From positions 62,001-126,000 of the forward strand of contig QANU01064947.1 in assembly GCA_003254905.1 (NCBI GenBank): 64,000 nt of DNA, in the 5' to 3' direction. This document shows, in pieces, positions 12,963 to 24,268 of the stretch (position 1 is the stretch's first letter; every line of letters starts with the position of its first letter). The notes below the pieces were generated by a model. That model was not told the origin of the DNA and ran no database searches. It saw only the letters and a program-made list of their open reading frames with translations. The position numbers were made by a program, and so were the translations under genes. The stretch is from Nissolia schottii (Eukaryota; Streptophyta; Magnoliopsida; Fabales; Fabaceae).

Positions 12963-13217
12963 CTGAAATCTCCATGGTCAGGGGAGATTTCAGACTCTGC
13001 GCTGCTTCGGTTGCCGTGCAGTCAAGGCGTAGAGATTCCGCGTCCTTCCTGCAACGTGTCGCGCCCCGCTTCGCCTTCGCTCTGCCCCCCACTCCGCGTC
13101 ACGTCCCGTCACCGCTGCAGGCGTCACTTCCGTCTGAAATCTCCCGGTGGCATGGAGATTTCAGAAATGCCCTTTTTTTTTTTCTTTTTTTTTCCGCGCC
13201 AACCTCTGAAATCTCCA
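12963..13217. repeat. Right cluster of the 13-5-13 palindrome
   Basis: Two 31-base palindromes at 12,963-12,993 and 13,134-13,164 have the arms CTGAAATCTCC and GGAGATTTCAG and different centres. A single half-copy CTGAAATCTCCAC is at 13,205-13,217. They mirror the left cluster at 8.3-8.5 kb. Long open frames across this GC-richer patch (12,899-13,297) have no recognisable product. Confidence 0.8.
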
Positions 13218-13303
13218 CCCTCCCCCCCTACTTTTGTAATTTCTCCCCACCACCCATACAAAGGGAAATGCCTTTGTTAAAAACCATACACAGGTAAATG
13301 CCG

Positions 13304-14038
13304 TCTAAATTGAGCGAGGTGACAGTTTCATAAATACTACTTGATCTGTCCAATCTCAGAGGGACCATGCAATCCATCCTCCGCTTTTCAATCACTTACG
13401 TCACTCACAGTCCACTTATTTATGGAAATGACTCTTTTAAAGTGTAAGTTGTTTTTTAGAGATTAAAGTGTATATATAAATACTATTGATCGATTAACAA
13501 AGAGTGGTGACAATTTTTTTTAATTAAAATTATTTAAAAAATAATTATGTACATTTAACATTACTATTAACTACATTTTAACAATTAATAGCGTGTATTT
13601 TAACCTATAAAATGTAAACTGTACTTTAAAAGAGCACAATCCCTCGTTTATAACCCACTTGCACCACTTTCTTTTGTCAATTCCTTCAAACATTCACACT
13701 TTTCATTGCATCTCATAAATCACACATTTTACATCACAACAGCTACTTCAATCAATTTACTTTAAAAAAAAAAGCTACTGTCTAAAATGTCATGATCATT
13801 TTTTTTAAAAAAATCATTTCATATTTTAATATCTAAATAATATTTAATATTTACAAATAAAAAATGTGACTTACCAAACACGACATAGAGTGTCTGTCAA
13901 GTCCGCTAATAATTAATAAATAGTTTGAATATTTTTTAAAACACGAATTATTTCATTTAACTTTTATTTACGTAGACAAGACTTTTAAATAAATCTGTGT
14001 TTTTCTTATTGTTTTATGTTTTGTTGTAAAATTTGTAT
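13304..14038. other. Intergenic sequence, no gene seen
   Basis: AT-rich spacer between the PMD element and the SINE. No gene, RNA or repeat termini recognised. Confidence 0.45.
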
Positions 14039-14049
14039 AGGGAATAAAT

Positions 14050-14229
14050 TTATTTTTTTAGGCTGCTTGCCCGATATCCAAGGCTTTTGTCTCGACTAAT
14101 CCGGGTTGCGCACCTGGCTATGGCAGGTGAGTCTCAGAGTGGGGATAACTGCGTACACAAGGTCTCGAACTCAGAACCTTGCTTAAACGATATTAAGCCG
14201 ATTACCACTTGGACCAACCTCCGTTGGTT
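14050..14229 (-). mobile_element. tRNA-derived SINE with intact target duplication
   Basis: Read on the minus strand, the element starts 'aaccaacggaggttggtcc'. It has an A-box-like TGGTCCAAGTGGTAA and a B-box-like AGTTCGAGACC, the split promoter of tRNA genes, and ends in a short A-rich tail. It is flanked by an exact 11-base direct repeat, AGGGAATAAAT, at 14,039-14,049 and 14,230-14,240. Size (about 180 bases), internal RNA polymerase III promoter and target duplication together identify a SINE. The layout resembles the Au family of plants, but the family was not confirmed. Confidence 0.8.
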
Positions 14230-14979
14230 AGGGAATAAATATTTGAGATTAATGTTTATATACTGATAGTATAAAAAATTTTTACACAATCATTCAATCA
14301 TGTGAAATTATTTGATTATTTGAATAAATTTTGAAGTAATGAAGGTATAAGACAACTATTTCTTTTATATGACAACAACTTATTAAATAACAATGTCAGT
14401 GCATAAACAATGCTACGACTATATATGCACATCAAACTTTTTTTGTTTTAAAAACAAAATTGTTTTGTGTACACCCTAAACTCATATACCCGTATATACA
14501 CTAACAAATTATATGTAATTAATGACAGTTATATAGACTACAGTAGACTTTCCTTATTTAGAATATCACGCGCTCCCACGCGATTTTCTCCATAATATCA
14601 CAAACGAACGCACTCCTACGCGATTTTCTCCACGATATCACAAACAAACTTTTTCAAACCCTGTACTCCGAGCTCGAGAATCCGGCATAACCAACACAAC
14701 ACAATATCAATCCCACCGTATTTTACCACCACCACCACCAGAAATGTGAGCAATTTTGTGCAGAAAGCATTATCAGCGTAGAGAGCATTACGAGGATCCG
14801 TCGTGGTGATCACATCCGTTTTGATCGAAAACAATGGAGGAAATCGTTCAAATGCCGGAGAACGTGGTAAATTTTCACCTTGTTTGATTGTTTATGGAGT
14901 GTGTTTGTTCAGCTATGGTAATTGATTGCCGTGAGAAATTGTTCGTGTTTAAAGGAAGTAATATACTTAATCAGATGCA

Positions 14980-17615
14980 GATGCACAAACATTATACACG
15001 ATACTGCAAAAACTTTATGAGTGCCAATGCACAAATATTACATGTTTAACATAGTGATTTTACTCAAATATTTTAATGACTCAAACATACATTATAAACA
15101 TAGGTGCACAAACTTTATAATTATTTAAATTTCATAGTTATATATAATCCGATAATTATTTAAAAGATGCACAAACATTATGCTTGATAATGCACAAGCA
15201 TTATAAGTTTAACATAGATATTTTACTCAAACTTTATAACTATTAATGCACATACATTATAAACATGTGTACACAAACTTTATACATTATGGGGGGATTG
15301 TGTGCATGTGCCGCGATGATCTCCTTGCTGGCCATCTTCGCTTGTAGAACTTCTGCACACAACTCCTCTTGTGGCTTTCTTTTTTGTCAGCCAGCTCCAA
15401 CGTGTCTTTCGACTGGGCCCTCACCTTTTTCGCCTTGCAGTGAATAATTTTCACAATCCCTTAACATCTCAGTAAACAATCGCACTACTATTAATATAGT
15501 CTGATGAAGCAAAATAAAAACAGTGTATGACAAAGAAATACAACAAAGAGTCAGATATAAGTATGCTCACCATTGAGCTTGACCTTTCGTGCCTTAGCAT
15601 CTCCTTCATTCGATCGTACATCCAATACATGATCCACGATGGGAATGGATCCCTAAGTGGATCAAATGGGCCAAACTTGTCCTTGTGAAATTACAAGTCC
15701 TTTTTTAAGTAGGAGAGTGTGTTAGTGCCATACATTACAAAATAAAATTTAAGTGACATACATTCTGATGCACAAACTTTATAGTTACCCATGCACAAAC
15801 TTTATACGATATAATGCACAAACTTTACACATATTATAGCTAAGTTATATCAATATTGGTCAAAATATACAGAGTGCACAAACTTTAGCATCTATAATGC
15901 ACAAACATTATACATATTTGTGCACAAACATTATCAGAATAAATGCACATACTAATTCAGCAACAAAAATAGATCACAAGTTATTGAAATCAGGGACACA
16001 CATAATACCTTCAAGACATATAAGCAGCCATTGATAGTATTGAATTTGTTTGTCTTGTACTGCCAGATCCCTTTGACGATGTACTCGTGGATGTACCAAC
16101 TCTAGTTGTAACATTGTGGATTGTCGAGATCCAAGATTGCCATAGGTACGCCGGTCTTGATACCAAACAAGTGTTCGAACACAAAAAGCATTTTAATGTA
16201 GACATTAAAAATGCTCGCTGAAAAGTCGGCCTGACAGGGTTCTTCCTCACCATCGAGACAAGTTGGACGAGCATCTTCTTCTTGTAGGGGGCAAGTACCG
16301 TAACATGTTCAGGCTTGAACATCGTGAATCGGTCCCTCGCACTAACAGAATGGAAACACAATCATCATCAATATATTTTTTTTTTAAATAAAATATTCAG
16401 ATAAGAAAAAAATTCACAATGTTTGTGCACATAATTTACCTGAATATGGCAGCCCCAGCACAACGCTAATCAGTTCTGTCTTAAAATCCACCCGCTCGGA
16501 TGGAATGTTAAGAAAATGATCGTTAAGGTCATATGAGTCGGCCAATGCTAGCATTAAAGGGTGATCTACTTGACCACCCTTTATTTCTAGCAATGGGCCA
16601 AAACCCATTGACACAAAATCTTCCCGCTGATCGCGAGTCAATGCTGCGCAGACTTTTGCCAATTGCTTGGTCGAGTAGCGTGTCTCAATTTTGCACTGCA
16701 TAATTTAAAACAATGTCTGTTGTCAAAATAGTTACACACACTTAAAGGGAATAGATGGATAAAGTTTAGTTGTGTATTACCTTTCTGCTTTCGTTGTCAT
16801 CACAGGTGTTGTCTATTAATGCCAAAGACGACACTGGTGCTAGCTTGTGTGAAGCCTTTTTGTTGGTGTCTTTAGCAATAGCCTTCCTTTTGTCTGATCA
16901 TAGAGGAGCCATGTCTACAACAATGAACAATCATCATGAATTAGAATGATGCACAAACCTTGCAATAACCATTTAATTCAGCAAATAGGAGTGCACAAAC
17001 ATTATAGGATAGAATGCACAAACTTTACTCTCGAGACGCACAATCTTTATCTGAATATATTCTTGTTGAGGAAGAGTGCACAAACTTTTATCTATCACAT
17101 TGCACACACATAAACAAAATGATATGCACACACTTTATCTGTCACATTGCAGATGCACAAACATTACATATATTTATGCACATGCTTTGATGCAACAATT
17201 TAATTCAAAAGCTTTTAATAAAAAAGAGTGACAAACTATACAAGCAAGATGTGCACAAACATTACATGAAAGATGCACAAACTTTACATTCATGATGCAC
17301 AAACATTACACACACGCATGGACAGAATAAGCATAAACATTTTACAGCAAGAGCTGTTAGCCAAAATGATGCACAAACATTACAAATCAAAGTGCACAAA
17401 CTTTATCTGATAGCATGCACAAACTTTAGATTTTAATAAAAAAGATTACATTAACTATACAAGTAAAAATGCACAAAGATGCACACACTTTAGAGATAAT
17501 TAAGAAGTCAGAATAGTCTAAACGTGGGATGCACGCAACTCATACACAGAGAGGTCACAAACTTTAGTATCCATAATGCACAAACATTATACATATTCGT
17601 GCACAAACTTTATAC
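14980..17615 (+). repeat. Array of TGCACAAAC[A/T]TTA motifs
   Basis: About 33 copies or near-copies are scattered at spacings of 20-100 bases, with gaps where exon-like sequence lies (about 15,290-15,760, 15,960-16,420 and 16,440-16,910). Orientation is almost uniform, unlike random occurrence. Subterminal arrays of short motifs in other plant DNA transposons bind transposase; that role here is a guess. Confidence 0.85.
15290..16912 (-). pseudogene. Decayed transposon-borne gene, Ulp1-associated/PMD-like family
   Basis: Exon-like pieces on the minus strand are separated by introns with GT-AG ends. One at about 16,912-16,790 starts with ATG and has a stop as codon 5. One at 16,695-16,440 encodes 'YSTKQLAKVCAALTRDQRED', a 'MGFGPLLEIKGG' motif and an 'LNIPSERVDF' stretch. 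One at about 16,340-16,011 contains a frameshift and an internal TAG. Another at about 15,725-15,570 encodes an 'FGPFDPLRDPFPSWIMYWMY' segment. The 'MGFG..L' block recalls the N-terminal part of proteins borne by plant Mutator-like elements that often end in a Ulp1 (C48) protease. The protease itself is not seen. At least three lesions show it is no longer functional. Confidence 0.5.
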
Positions 17616-18119
17616 ACAAATGGCTAACGTTCTCAAAAAACAAAAAATCATTTTGGATTCATTCTTAAATCACATACATTTGAATAAAACTCAAAGAAAG
17701 ATAGATAAATAGCAATCAACAAATGAACCCTAATCCAAACAGTATATAAATTAAAGAATGAACTCATTTCAAATACTCACCAGTGTTGATTTTGATGTGT
17801 GCTGTTTGTTGTGCATTTAATAAATCTTGTGCAGAGTGCACGATGGAAATCGACGAGAGATGAGAGTGAAGACAGAAAAGAGAAGGATGAGTTTGCAGAA
17901 GTGATAAAATGAGGAAACAAACGGTTTGCAATCCTATTTTTCTCGGAAAAAAGTGGGAAGCGCGAACGTTTGAGTTTTGCGTGTAGTGACACGCACATGA
18001 GTGAGAGTGAGAATATGTTGACGCTGGGTGGTTATTTTATGGGGTCCACTGTACATGAATACAAGTGTATGTATGGTGTATCATATATTAGTGTACGTGT
18101 AGCGAGACTATTTTAAAAA

Positions 18120-20570
18120 TAGTACAAATATGTTTGAATTGGTTTTTTACTCAAAAGCTCTGTTGAAAGTATTTTATATATGTACTTTTTGTTTTCCGCA
18201 CGCAATATATTCACTAAAGGCATAGTTTTGTTCGAGACATGGTCGGACAGTAAAAATGTTACACCTCCATCAATTAGAATTTGAATAAGAACCGCGGTTT
18301 ATCACATTCCAGAGGACTAAGCATCCTATCAAGTTAGTTGGTAAAATAACTATCGATTGCAGAAATAAATAGTGTAAACTATTAACTAATCGTATGTTTT
18401 ATTCAGATGACTAATTATTACGGTAAAGGTCAAATAACTTGATAACTTTCTAAAATGTGTATTTTATAATAACAATGTATTAAAGTTAATTAATACTTGA
18501 TACAATGTATGATCGTATAGAATTGTTATAAATGATTTACCAAGAGAAATTGCTCATCTAAGTGAAAGAAGTCCCGTGGCTTATAAACATGTGATAGAGT
18601 TTGAATTCAAAATTTATGTGTATGAAAAAATATTGTTGTAATGGATCTACGCCCACATCTATAATTGGAATAATTACGGAATTAGAAAGGTATACATAGT
18701 TTGCATGTATTAATTGATCAGTGAATGCGGCTAGATTGTATTAATGGCAGCAAATCAACCTCCGGTTCATGCATGGGAGAACCACAGGCTTGAAAAGAAT
18801 GAATCCTCCTCATCTTTTTAAGGTCAAATTCTACGTATCAGACGAAAAGATGCAAGTTTTTTTTTTTTTTTCTTTCTTTTTCCACACTGATCTAGATTTC
18901 ATTACTAATAAGATCGATTAATCTAACTAAAAACATTGTGATTGTTCTTTCTGAACCAAAATTTTTTCATCCTATGTCTCAACCTGAAAACCTCTTGGTG
19001 GTGTTATGGGTACACCAAATATTATATCAAGGTATCATATGTGCATGTCACGGTCATATTGAAAGAAACCTATAGGATGTCAACAATACCGCAAAAATTG
19101 ATTGTTAATTGTCTTCAAGCCCCTATAATAAGTGATATAAGTCATAACCCGCCGCCAATCTCAATCCCAAAAACGTTTTCAGTTTTTTTTCAATTTATTT
19201 AAAATATTACACTAAATGCAATTGTCATAGACTCATAAGAATAAAAATTTAGAAAATATAATTTTTATTTATATTTATTTTAACTCAATGATTTAAATCA
19301 AACCAAACAAATTTTGTTAAATTATTTTTATTTTTCAAGAAAAAAATAAAAAATTAACTCAATTAAATTAATTAATTTCACTTTATTTATTCAATCAAAT
19401 CTAAACCAAATCAACTAGTAAACATCTCGAATTCAGGTCATGGAATTATTAGAAAAATAAATAAATACTATATCATATGTGTACTATTAATTGGTCATAT
19501 TGAAAGAGACTTATTACAGGACTTTTTTATTCATCAATAACGTAACAAGTTTCATTAATATGTCAAACCAACAAAAACGGAAAAAAAAGGTAAGAACAGA
19601 TAAAAATGATCATGGTTGCCATTTGTTTCAGCTTAATTGTTAAAATAATTATTTTTTGTGCATAAGCAAACAATTTTATATATTTACATAAATTCTTAAA
19701 TATAATCCAAATCTCAAAAAAAAAAGTTCTCAATATTTTAGAAGCTAAACAAAATATCTTATTAAAACTTATTTTTAATTTTTTGAGCTCTACATCAAAA
19801 ATTAATTTTTTAATCACCTATTTTTAAAACTAAAACAAACACTCCCAATATTAACTTATTGTAAACATTTGAAATTATGTATAAAAACAGTGGACTTTAC
19901 CTCTCAAGAGTTGAATCTCATAATAGTCAATCAAAAAAAGTTTTAATTACTCGACTACTACTTCTACATCAAAGAGTTAGTCATACATTAATGCCACTGA
20001 CAATATCTTAATTAGTTCGAGATTAAAAAAAATACATATGCTTTGTTAAAAAATATATCTTAATTATTTGTTAGTTTATTATTAAGAAAAGAGTTTAATT
20101 TTCTACACTTATGCTAAAATTTGTTAAATTAAAAAAAAGTTAATTTTTGCATTTGATATTGATTGATATAATTATTAAATATAAATTTAAACATTTATGA
20201 AACAATAGACAAACGTTTTAACGCAATTTTTAATCAAAGTCACTTTAGGAATATAATGTTATCTCAAGTGACATCTCTCTTTATCTTGTGTCAAAAAATA
20301 AATTTAAGGAGTTAAATTTGATTCTTGGAGAACATATAATGTGTTTGATCAATCTCACTATTTATGTTAAAAAAAATCACCTTAAAAATATCAAATATTA
20401 GCAATAAAAAGGAGGGGTGATAGACAAAGAGGTGTGGCAATTATAGCCACTGTCTGCAATCATATGATTCATTACTAAAAGAGTTTAATTAGACAAAATT
20501 AAAGTCTTAAACTAGCAGGCAAGTTGATTGTAACTTTTTCATATTAATTAATAAGAATATAGCCGAGTGA
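18120..20570. other. Intergenic sequence, no gene seen
   Basis: AT-rich. A phrase containing 'atcatatgtg' and 'ggtcatattgaaagaaacc' at about 19,035-19,080 recurs in diverged form at 19,470-19,515, suggesting an old local duplication. The short frames carry no recognisable product. Confidence 0.45.
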
Positions 20571-20763
20571 GAAATTTTTGTACGGTTATAATATCAACAC
20601 ATTATATTTGAATACAAGATATAATAAAAATGAGTTACATCGTGTGAAATCAAAAAATACTTGGTGAAGTTCATAATAAAAATGATACGACTCATTTTTG
20701 TTATGTTTTATGCTCAAATATAATGTAATGTATTAGTGTTGTAATTATGTAATAATTTTTTCC
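20571..20763. mobile_element. Fold-back MITE-like element
   Basis: The left arm (20,571-20,634) and right arm (about 20,688-20,763, reversed) are near-complementary. Shared words, in order, include 'aacac', 'attatatttga' and 'aaaaatgag'. The whole sequence could form one long hairpin of about 190 bases. No target duplication was identified. Confidence 0.6.
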
Positions 20764-22554
20764 AACATAAATCTTGTTCACCTCTATGTTCAAAATAAAC
20801 GGGCGCACGTGCGGTCAACCCCTCAAACCAATCTAAAATTGCCTATAATAATATAAGTAGTGATTTCATTTGTCATATACTATATGCATGCACCCGTATA
20901 AATCAACTATACATGAACACGTAAATAAAAAATAAAATTACATGTACATGAACATTTTATTATAATATAAGATTAAGTCGAATTTGGCAATAGCGGTCTG
21001 CATCCACTTTTGAATTAAGTAAGGATAAGATGCAAGTTACTGGTTTATTAATCATTAAACCAAAGCTTCTTTTGATTATTTCAATAACAAGGGACGAAAG
21101 TTTGCGAATGAATGAATTGACTTAAAAGTCATCAATCTAGATGTTACTATTTATGACATGCATGTCCAAGTTAAAAGTTAAATTATTATTTGTGAGAATA
21201 ATAAAGAAACCCGCAATTGACCCAACAGGGTCACGCAGACGAAGGCACTTTGGCATATTATTATGTAGCATGACCAATTAAAAACCATGTGTTTTGTCGT
21301 AATTAGTGAGAATTGAAAAGCTGTGATTGGTGACGAATTATGCGTTTATACCCGTCAGGAACGACAGCGCAGGGTGCAAATTTTCTTCCCTTTTCGTTTT
21401 CGTTGATTATTCCTTTGGTTTTAAAGAGGAATATGTCTTCCCTATGAGCTGCCACTTACCTACTGTTTTCCCTAAGGATTCTTATCGGCTCTTAATGCTA
21501 ATTTCAGTTCCAAATTAGTTTGCTTATCAAATATATGACTTTTCCTGTATGCAGGCACGGATATTTTGAAGCTGAAAAAGTAAAAATAAAATAAAATATT
21601 GAAATATGTAGGAAATTAATGTTATACTTTTTTGTCAAATAAAATGCTATTTTCTGTATTATATATCCTTCAACTAAATTACTTATGAAATTAATTATCA
21701 TTAAGGATTATCTATTATCTTCCATAATTTTTATTACATAAATTTAATTTTACAAAAATTTTTAAAAGCTATTTTCCCTCCATTTATCTTTTATAAATGA
21801 TTATACTATTTTTCTCCATTAATGCAGGTGCTTCGATTGTTTACAATAATGCACTATACTTTATTTGTATGAAAAAGGAGAAAATTGAAAGAGATTGGTA
21901 AATGAGTTTTATTTTGATGCATTGATAATGTAAAGATTTTTTACATTTTCGTCAATCAATTTAATTATTTTATTTAGATGACATTTTAAATAATGGATGT
22001 GATAGTCAGTTATATTTATTAATGCGTCGATATATAATTAGATGATAGTGTAAAACTTTTTTTACATTATCTGTATATTTCAATTAAATTCAAGATAGAT
22101 TGTATCTCTTTTTTTTTTCCCTATATGTAAAAAGGAAGTGTTAAAAAAAGATTAAAAATGTTATTTGTACAATTAAAAAACATTCAACTACATACAATCA
22201 AACAGAAAAATAAATATTTGTTTGGATTCTAAGAGAGTGATTAAATGACTGACTGTTTTGACAGGATATTCCTGTTACATTTTGCTATAAAATCTATTTT
22301 TTTTTAAAGATTTCTATTATTTTAACAAAGTAACGTTTTAATCAAATAAACCCGAGCAAACTCATAAGAAACTTTAGAATATTATTATATATATACTCCC
22401 TTTGTCTGGGACAACAATTCGCAGCTTGTTCATAAGTACTTATCCTCCTGGCTCATAAACGTTCTATTGTGAGTGATTACCCGTTCAGACAATTATCTGA
22501 AATTAGTCATGTGAGTTAGAGTTCACATGAACTCAACCCAACTCTATCTACATC

Positions 22555-22591
<37 letters not shown>

Positions 22592-23690
22592 TATTCTTTT
22601 TATATTGAACAATTATGTTATGCGTAAGCACGAATGTTGGAGTCTTTTTTATTAGTTGTTAAAAGATTGTTTTAGTTTATTTTGTAAGTCTTAATTTGAC
22701 TTTTTTTTTTATTTAACAAACAAATTACAATTATGTTATCTTTTCTAGTTATGTTCTTGTTGAGTTAATAAGGTTATCTTTGTTTTATTTTTATGAATTA
22801 TGTAGTTATTAGTTTAAATTATGTTATTTTTGTACGCTAAAATATATATTTTTTTAGGTGACATTTGTATTATGTAAAAATAAAAGTATTTCTTTTAGAA
22901 AGTAATGGGTGTGATAAGATAGGATGAAAGTTAAAATTTCTTTTTTGTTGATAGGGTTAGGATTTTTTATTTTAAAAACTTGCAGGTAAAGTAAGATATA
23001 ATTTTTTTTTATTAGAGTAAAGTTAATTAAAGTTGAGCTAAAACCCAACCTAACTGAACCCTATTATCTGCTCCTCAAATTTTCTCAATTTTCAATGTAA
23101 ACTTAATTATATTATACATCAATTTTACTCTTAGTAGGGAGGGACTTAGGGTTAGATAAGTAAATTAATCGATAGAGAAAAATGTATAAATAATAATATA
23201 GTAATTTAAATTTATTATTTTATAAAATTAAGATAATTTAATAATATCCTTAATTCTTATATAATAACCTTAAAAAAATTAGTTTTTTTCATTTCATTTT
23301 AATTGTTTAAAATCAAACATTACACATATCGAAGTAAAAAAATATTAATAAATACACAAAATAATACGAATTGAGAAAATTAACCTTATATAAAAAATAC
23401 AAATTTCTATTTTTAATAATAATAATATTATTATTATTATCTTAATCATTACTATTGATAAATGTTGAACGCCAAGCAAAGGAATGAATGGAGGAGAAAA
23501 GAAAAAAAATTTAAAATCCTAAAGAGCGTTAAAAAATAAAAAGAAAGAGACGGGGCGAATATAGAAGTATATAGCTGGGCGGAAGTCAAAATCCAACAGC
23601 GGGAGCTGACAAAGTTAAAAGAGAGGAAGACGGAGGAAAGGGGCTGTGTGACCAAGACCAAGTGGAGAGAGTCTTCTTTCTCTCTCTCTC
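20764..23690. other. Intergenic sequence upstream of the SAUR gene, no gene seen
   Basis: AT-rich sequence without a supported gene. It includes an (AT)n microsatellite at 22,556-22,589 and phrases around 21,910-22,080 and 22,060 ('gatagtgtaaaac') that look like pieces of common plant MITEs. The last 150 bases should include the SAUR promoter. Confidence 0.5.
22556..22589. repeat. (AT)n microsatellite
   Basis: About 17 uninterrupted AT dinucleotides. Confidence 0.9.
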
Positions 23691-23692
23691 TC

Positions 23693-23700
23693 TATATAAA
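23693..23700 (+). promoter_or_regulatory. TATA box of the SAUR gene
   Basis: TATATAAA directly follows a CT-repeat (23,678-23,692), a common plant core-promoter arrangement. It lies 65 bases before the ATG, which puts the transcription start near 23,725-23,730. Confidence 0.7.
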
Positions 23701-23757
23701 GAAACCCATCGTTCCATCCATCAACAAACATATATCCCTCGCTCGTTGCCATACACA

Positions 23758-24252
23758 ATGGACTTTGTGAACAAGTGTAAGAAGGTATTGGGAAGCACCA
23801 AGAGACTCTACCCCGAAGACAGCGGCAGTGGCAGCTACGGTAAATTACCACACAACAACAACAACAACAAATCAGAGAAGAAGAACAATAAGAAGAAGCA
23901 GAAGGCTCACGTGGCTCCGCACGGCTTCCTCAGCGTGTACGTGGGAGAGGAGAGAGAAAAGTTCTTTATAAAGATAAAGCACGCGAACCACCCTCTCTTC
24001 AAGGCCTTCTTGGACGCCGCCGAGAGCGAATACGGTTACAGGAACGACGGGCCCTTGTGGCTGCCCTGCCACGTCCACTTGTTCTGCGAGGCGCTCGCCG
24101 AGATGGAGGACAGCCCTCCACATCATCATCATCATCATGACGTGGCGTCCGTAGGGTGTGGGTTTCATCACAGACCCTCATCATCGGTGTTCCACGCTGG
24201 TCCGTATTCTCATCATTCTAACCCTGCTGCGGATTACCGGCTTTTGGTATAG
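23758..24252 (+). CDS. SAUR-like auxin-responsive protein
   Basis: A single-exon gene encoding 164 residues, as expected for SAUR genes, which usually lack introns. The start MDFVNKCKKVLG follows the TATA box at a suitable distance. Residues 1-45 are basic and Asn/Lys-rich. Residues about 47-118 are the SAUR domain, with 'APHGFLSVYVGEEREKFFI', 'HPLFKAFLDAAESEYGY', 'GPLWLPC' and a final 'FCEALAEME'. A run of six His follows, then a Ser/His-rich tail. SAURs are short-lived effectors of auxin that inhibit PP2C.D phosphatases and promote cell expansion (known for the family). The His-rich tail and long basic start put it outside the short canonical SAUR group; the exact subgroup was not determined. 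No defects are visible. Confidence 0.9.
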   Translation: MDFVNKCKKVLGSTKRLYPEDSGSGSYGKLPHNNNNNKSEKKNNKKKQKAHVAPHGFLSVYVGEEREKFFIKIKHANHPLFKAFLDAAESEYGYRNDGPLWLPCHVHLFCEALAEMEDSPPHHHHHHDVASVGCGFHHRPSSSVFHAGPYSHHSNPAADYRLLV

Positions 24253-24262
24253 GCAGGCGGTT

Positions 24263-24268
24263 ATAGAT
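24263..24268 (+). promoter_or_regulatory. Possible DST-like mRNA instability core in SAUR 3' UTR
   Basis: ATAGAT, the central word of the DST element found in many SAUR 3' UTRs, occurs 10 bases after the stop codon, with GG upstream and GGA downstream. The full GGA...ATAGAT...GTA spacing is not met, so this is tentative. Confidence 0.3.

Larger units (their letters stand above)
8254..13303. mobile_element. TIR-bounded element carrying a plant mobile domain gene
   Basis: Two diverged inverted repeats enclose the PMD gene: 8,254-8,322 and 13,236-13,303. Shared words are 'tttac[ct]tgtntatgg', 'atttcc' and 'gaaat(aat)tac' in the same order, roughly 70 percent alike by eye. Just inside both ends lie copies of one palindrome with arms CTGAAATCTCCAC and GTGGAGATTTCAG (8,345-8,537 and 12,963-13,217). 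No transposase is visible and no clean target duplication was found, so the outer limits and superfamily are open. PMD genes are known passengers of plant transposons, including Mutator-like ones; that this is one is inference from structure. Confidence 0.55.
14455..18110. mobile_element. Mutator-like element B with GCACAAAC array and decayed gene
   Basis: An exact 9-base target duplication, ttttaaaaa, flanks it at 14,446-14,454 and 18,111-18,119. The left end reads CAAAATTGTTTTGTGTACAC and the right end, reverse-complemented, reads TAGTCTCGCTACACGTACAC; in both, GTACAC begins 14 bases from the end, and similarity continues for about 35 more bases. Inside are about 33 copies, nearly all forward, of TGCACAAACTTTA or TGCACAAACATTA between 14,980 and 17,610, plus a decayed multi-exon gene on the minus strand. 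A 9-bp duplication and long diverged termini fit the Mutator superfamily (known); assignment to it is inference because no MURA transposase is seen. Confidence 0.8.

Noticed and set aside
12899-13297. 132-codon plus-strand frame
   Set aside because: It runs through the palindrome cluster and a GC-rich patch at the edge of the element; composition is biased and no protein family is recognised.
8235-13325. A 9-bp target duplication around the PMD element
   Set aside because: Several pairs of flanking 8-9-mers were compared and none matched convincingly, so no superfamily was assigned.
23872-24184. Minus-strand frames across the SAUR gene
   Set aside because: They are shadows of the SAUR coding sequence, including the poly-Met/Asp runs from its CAT repeat.
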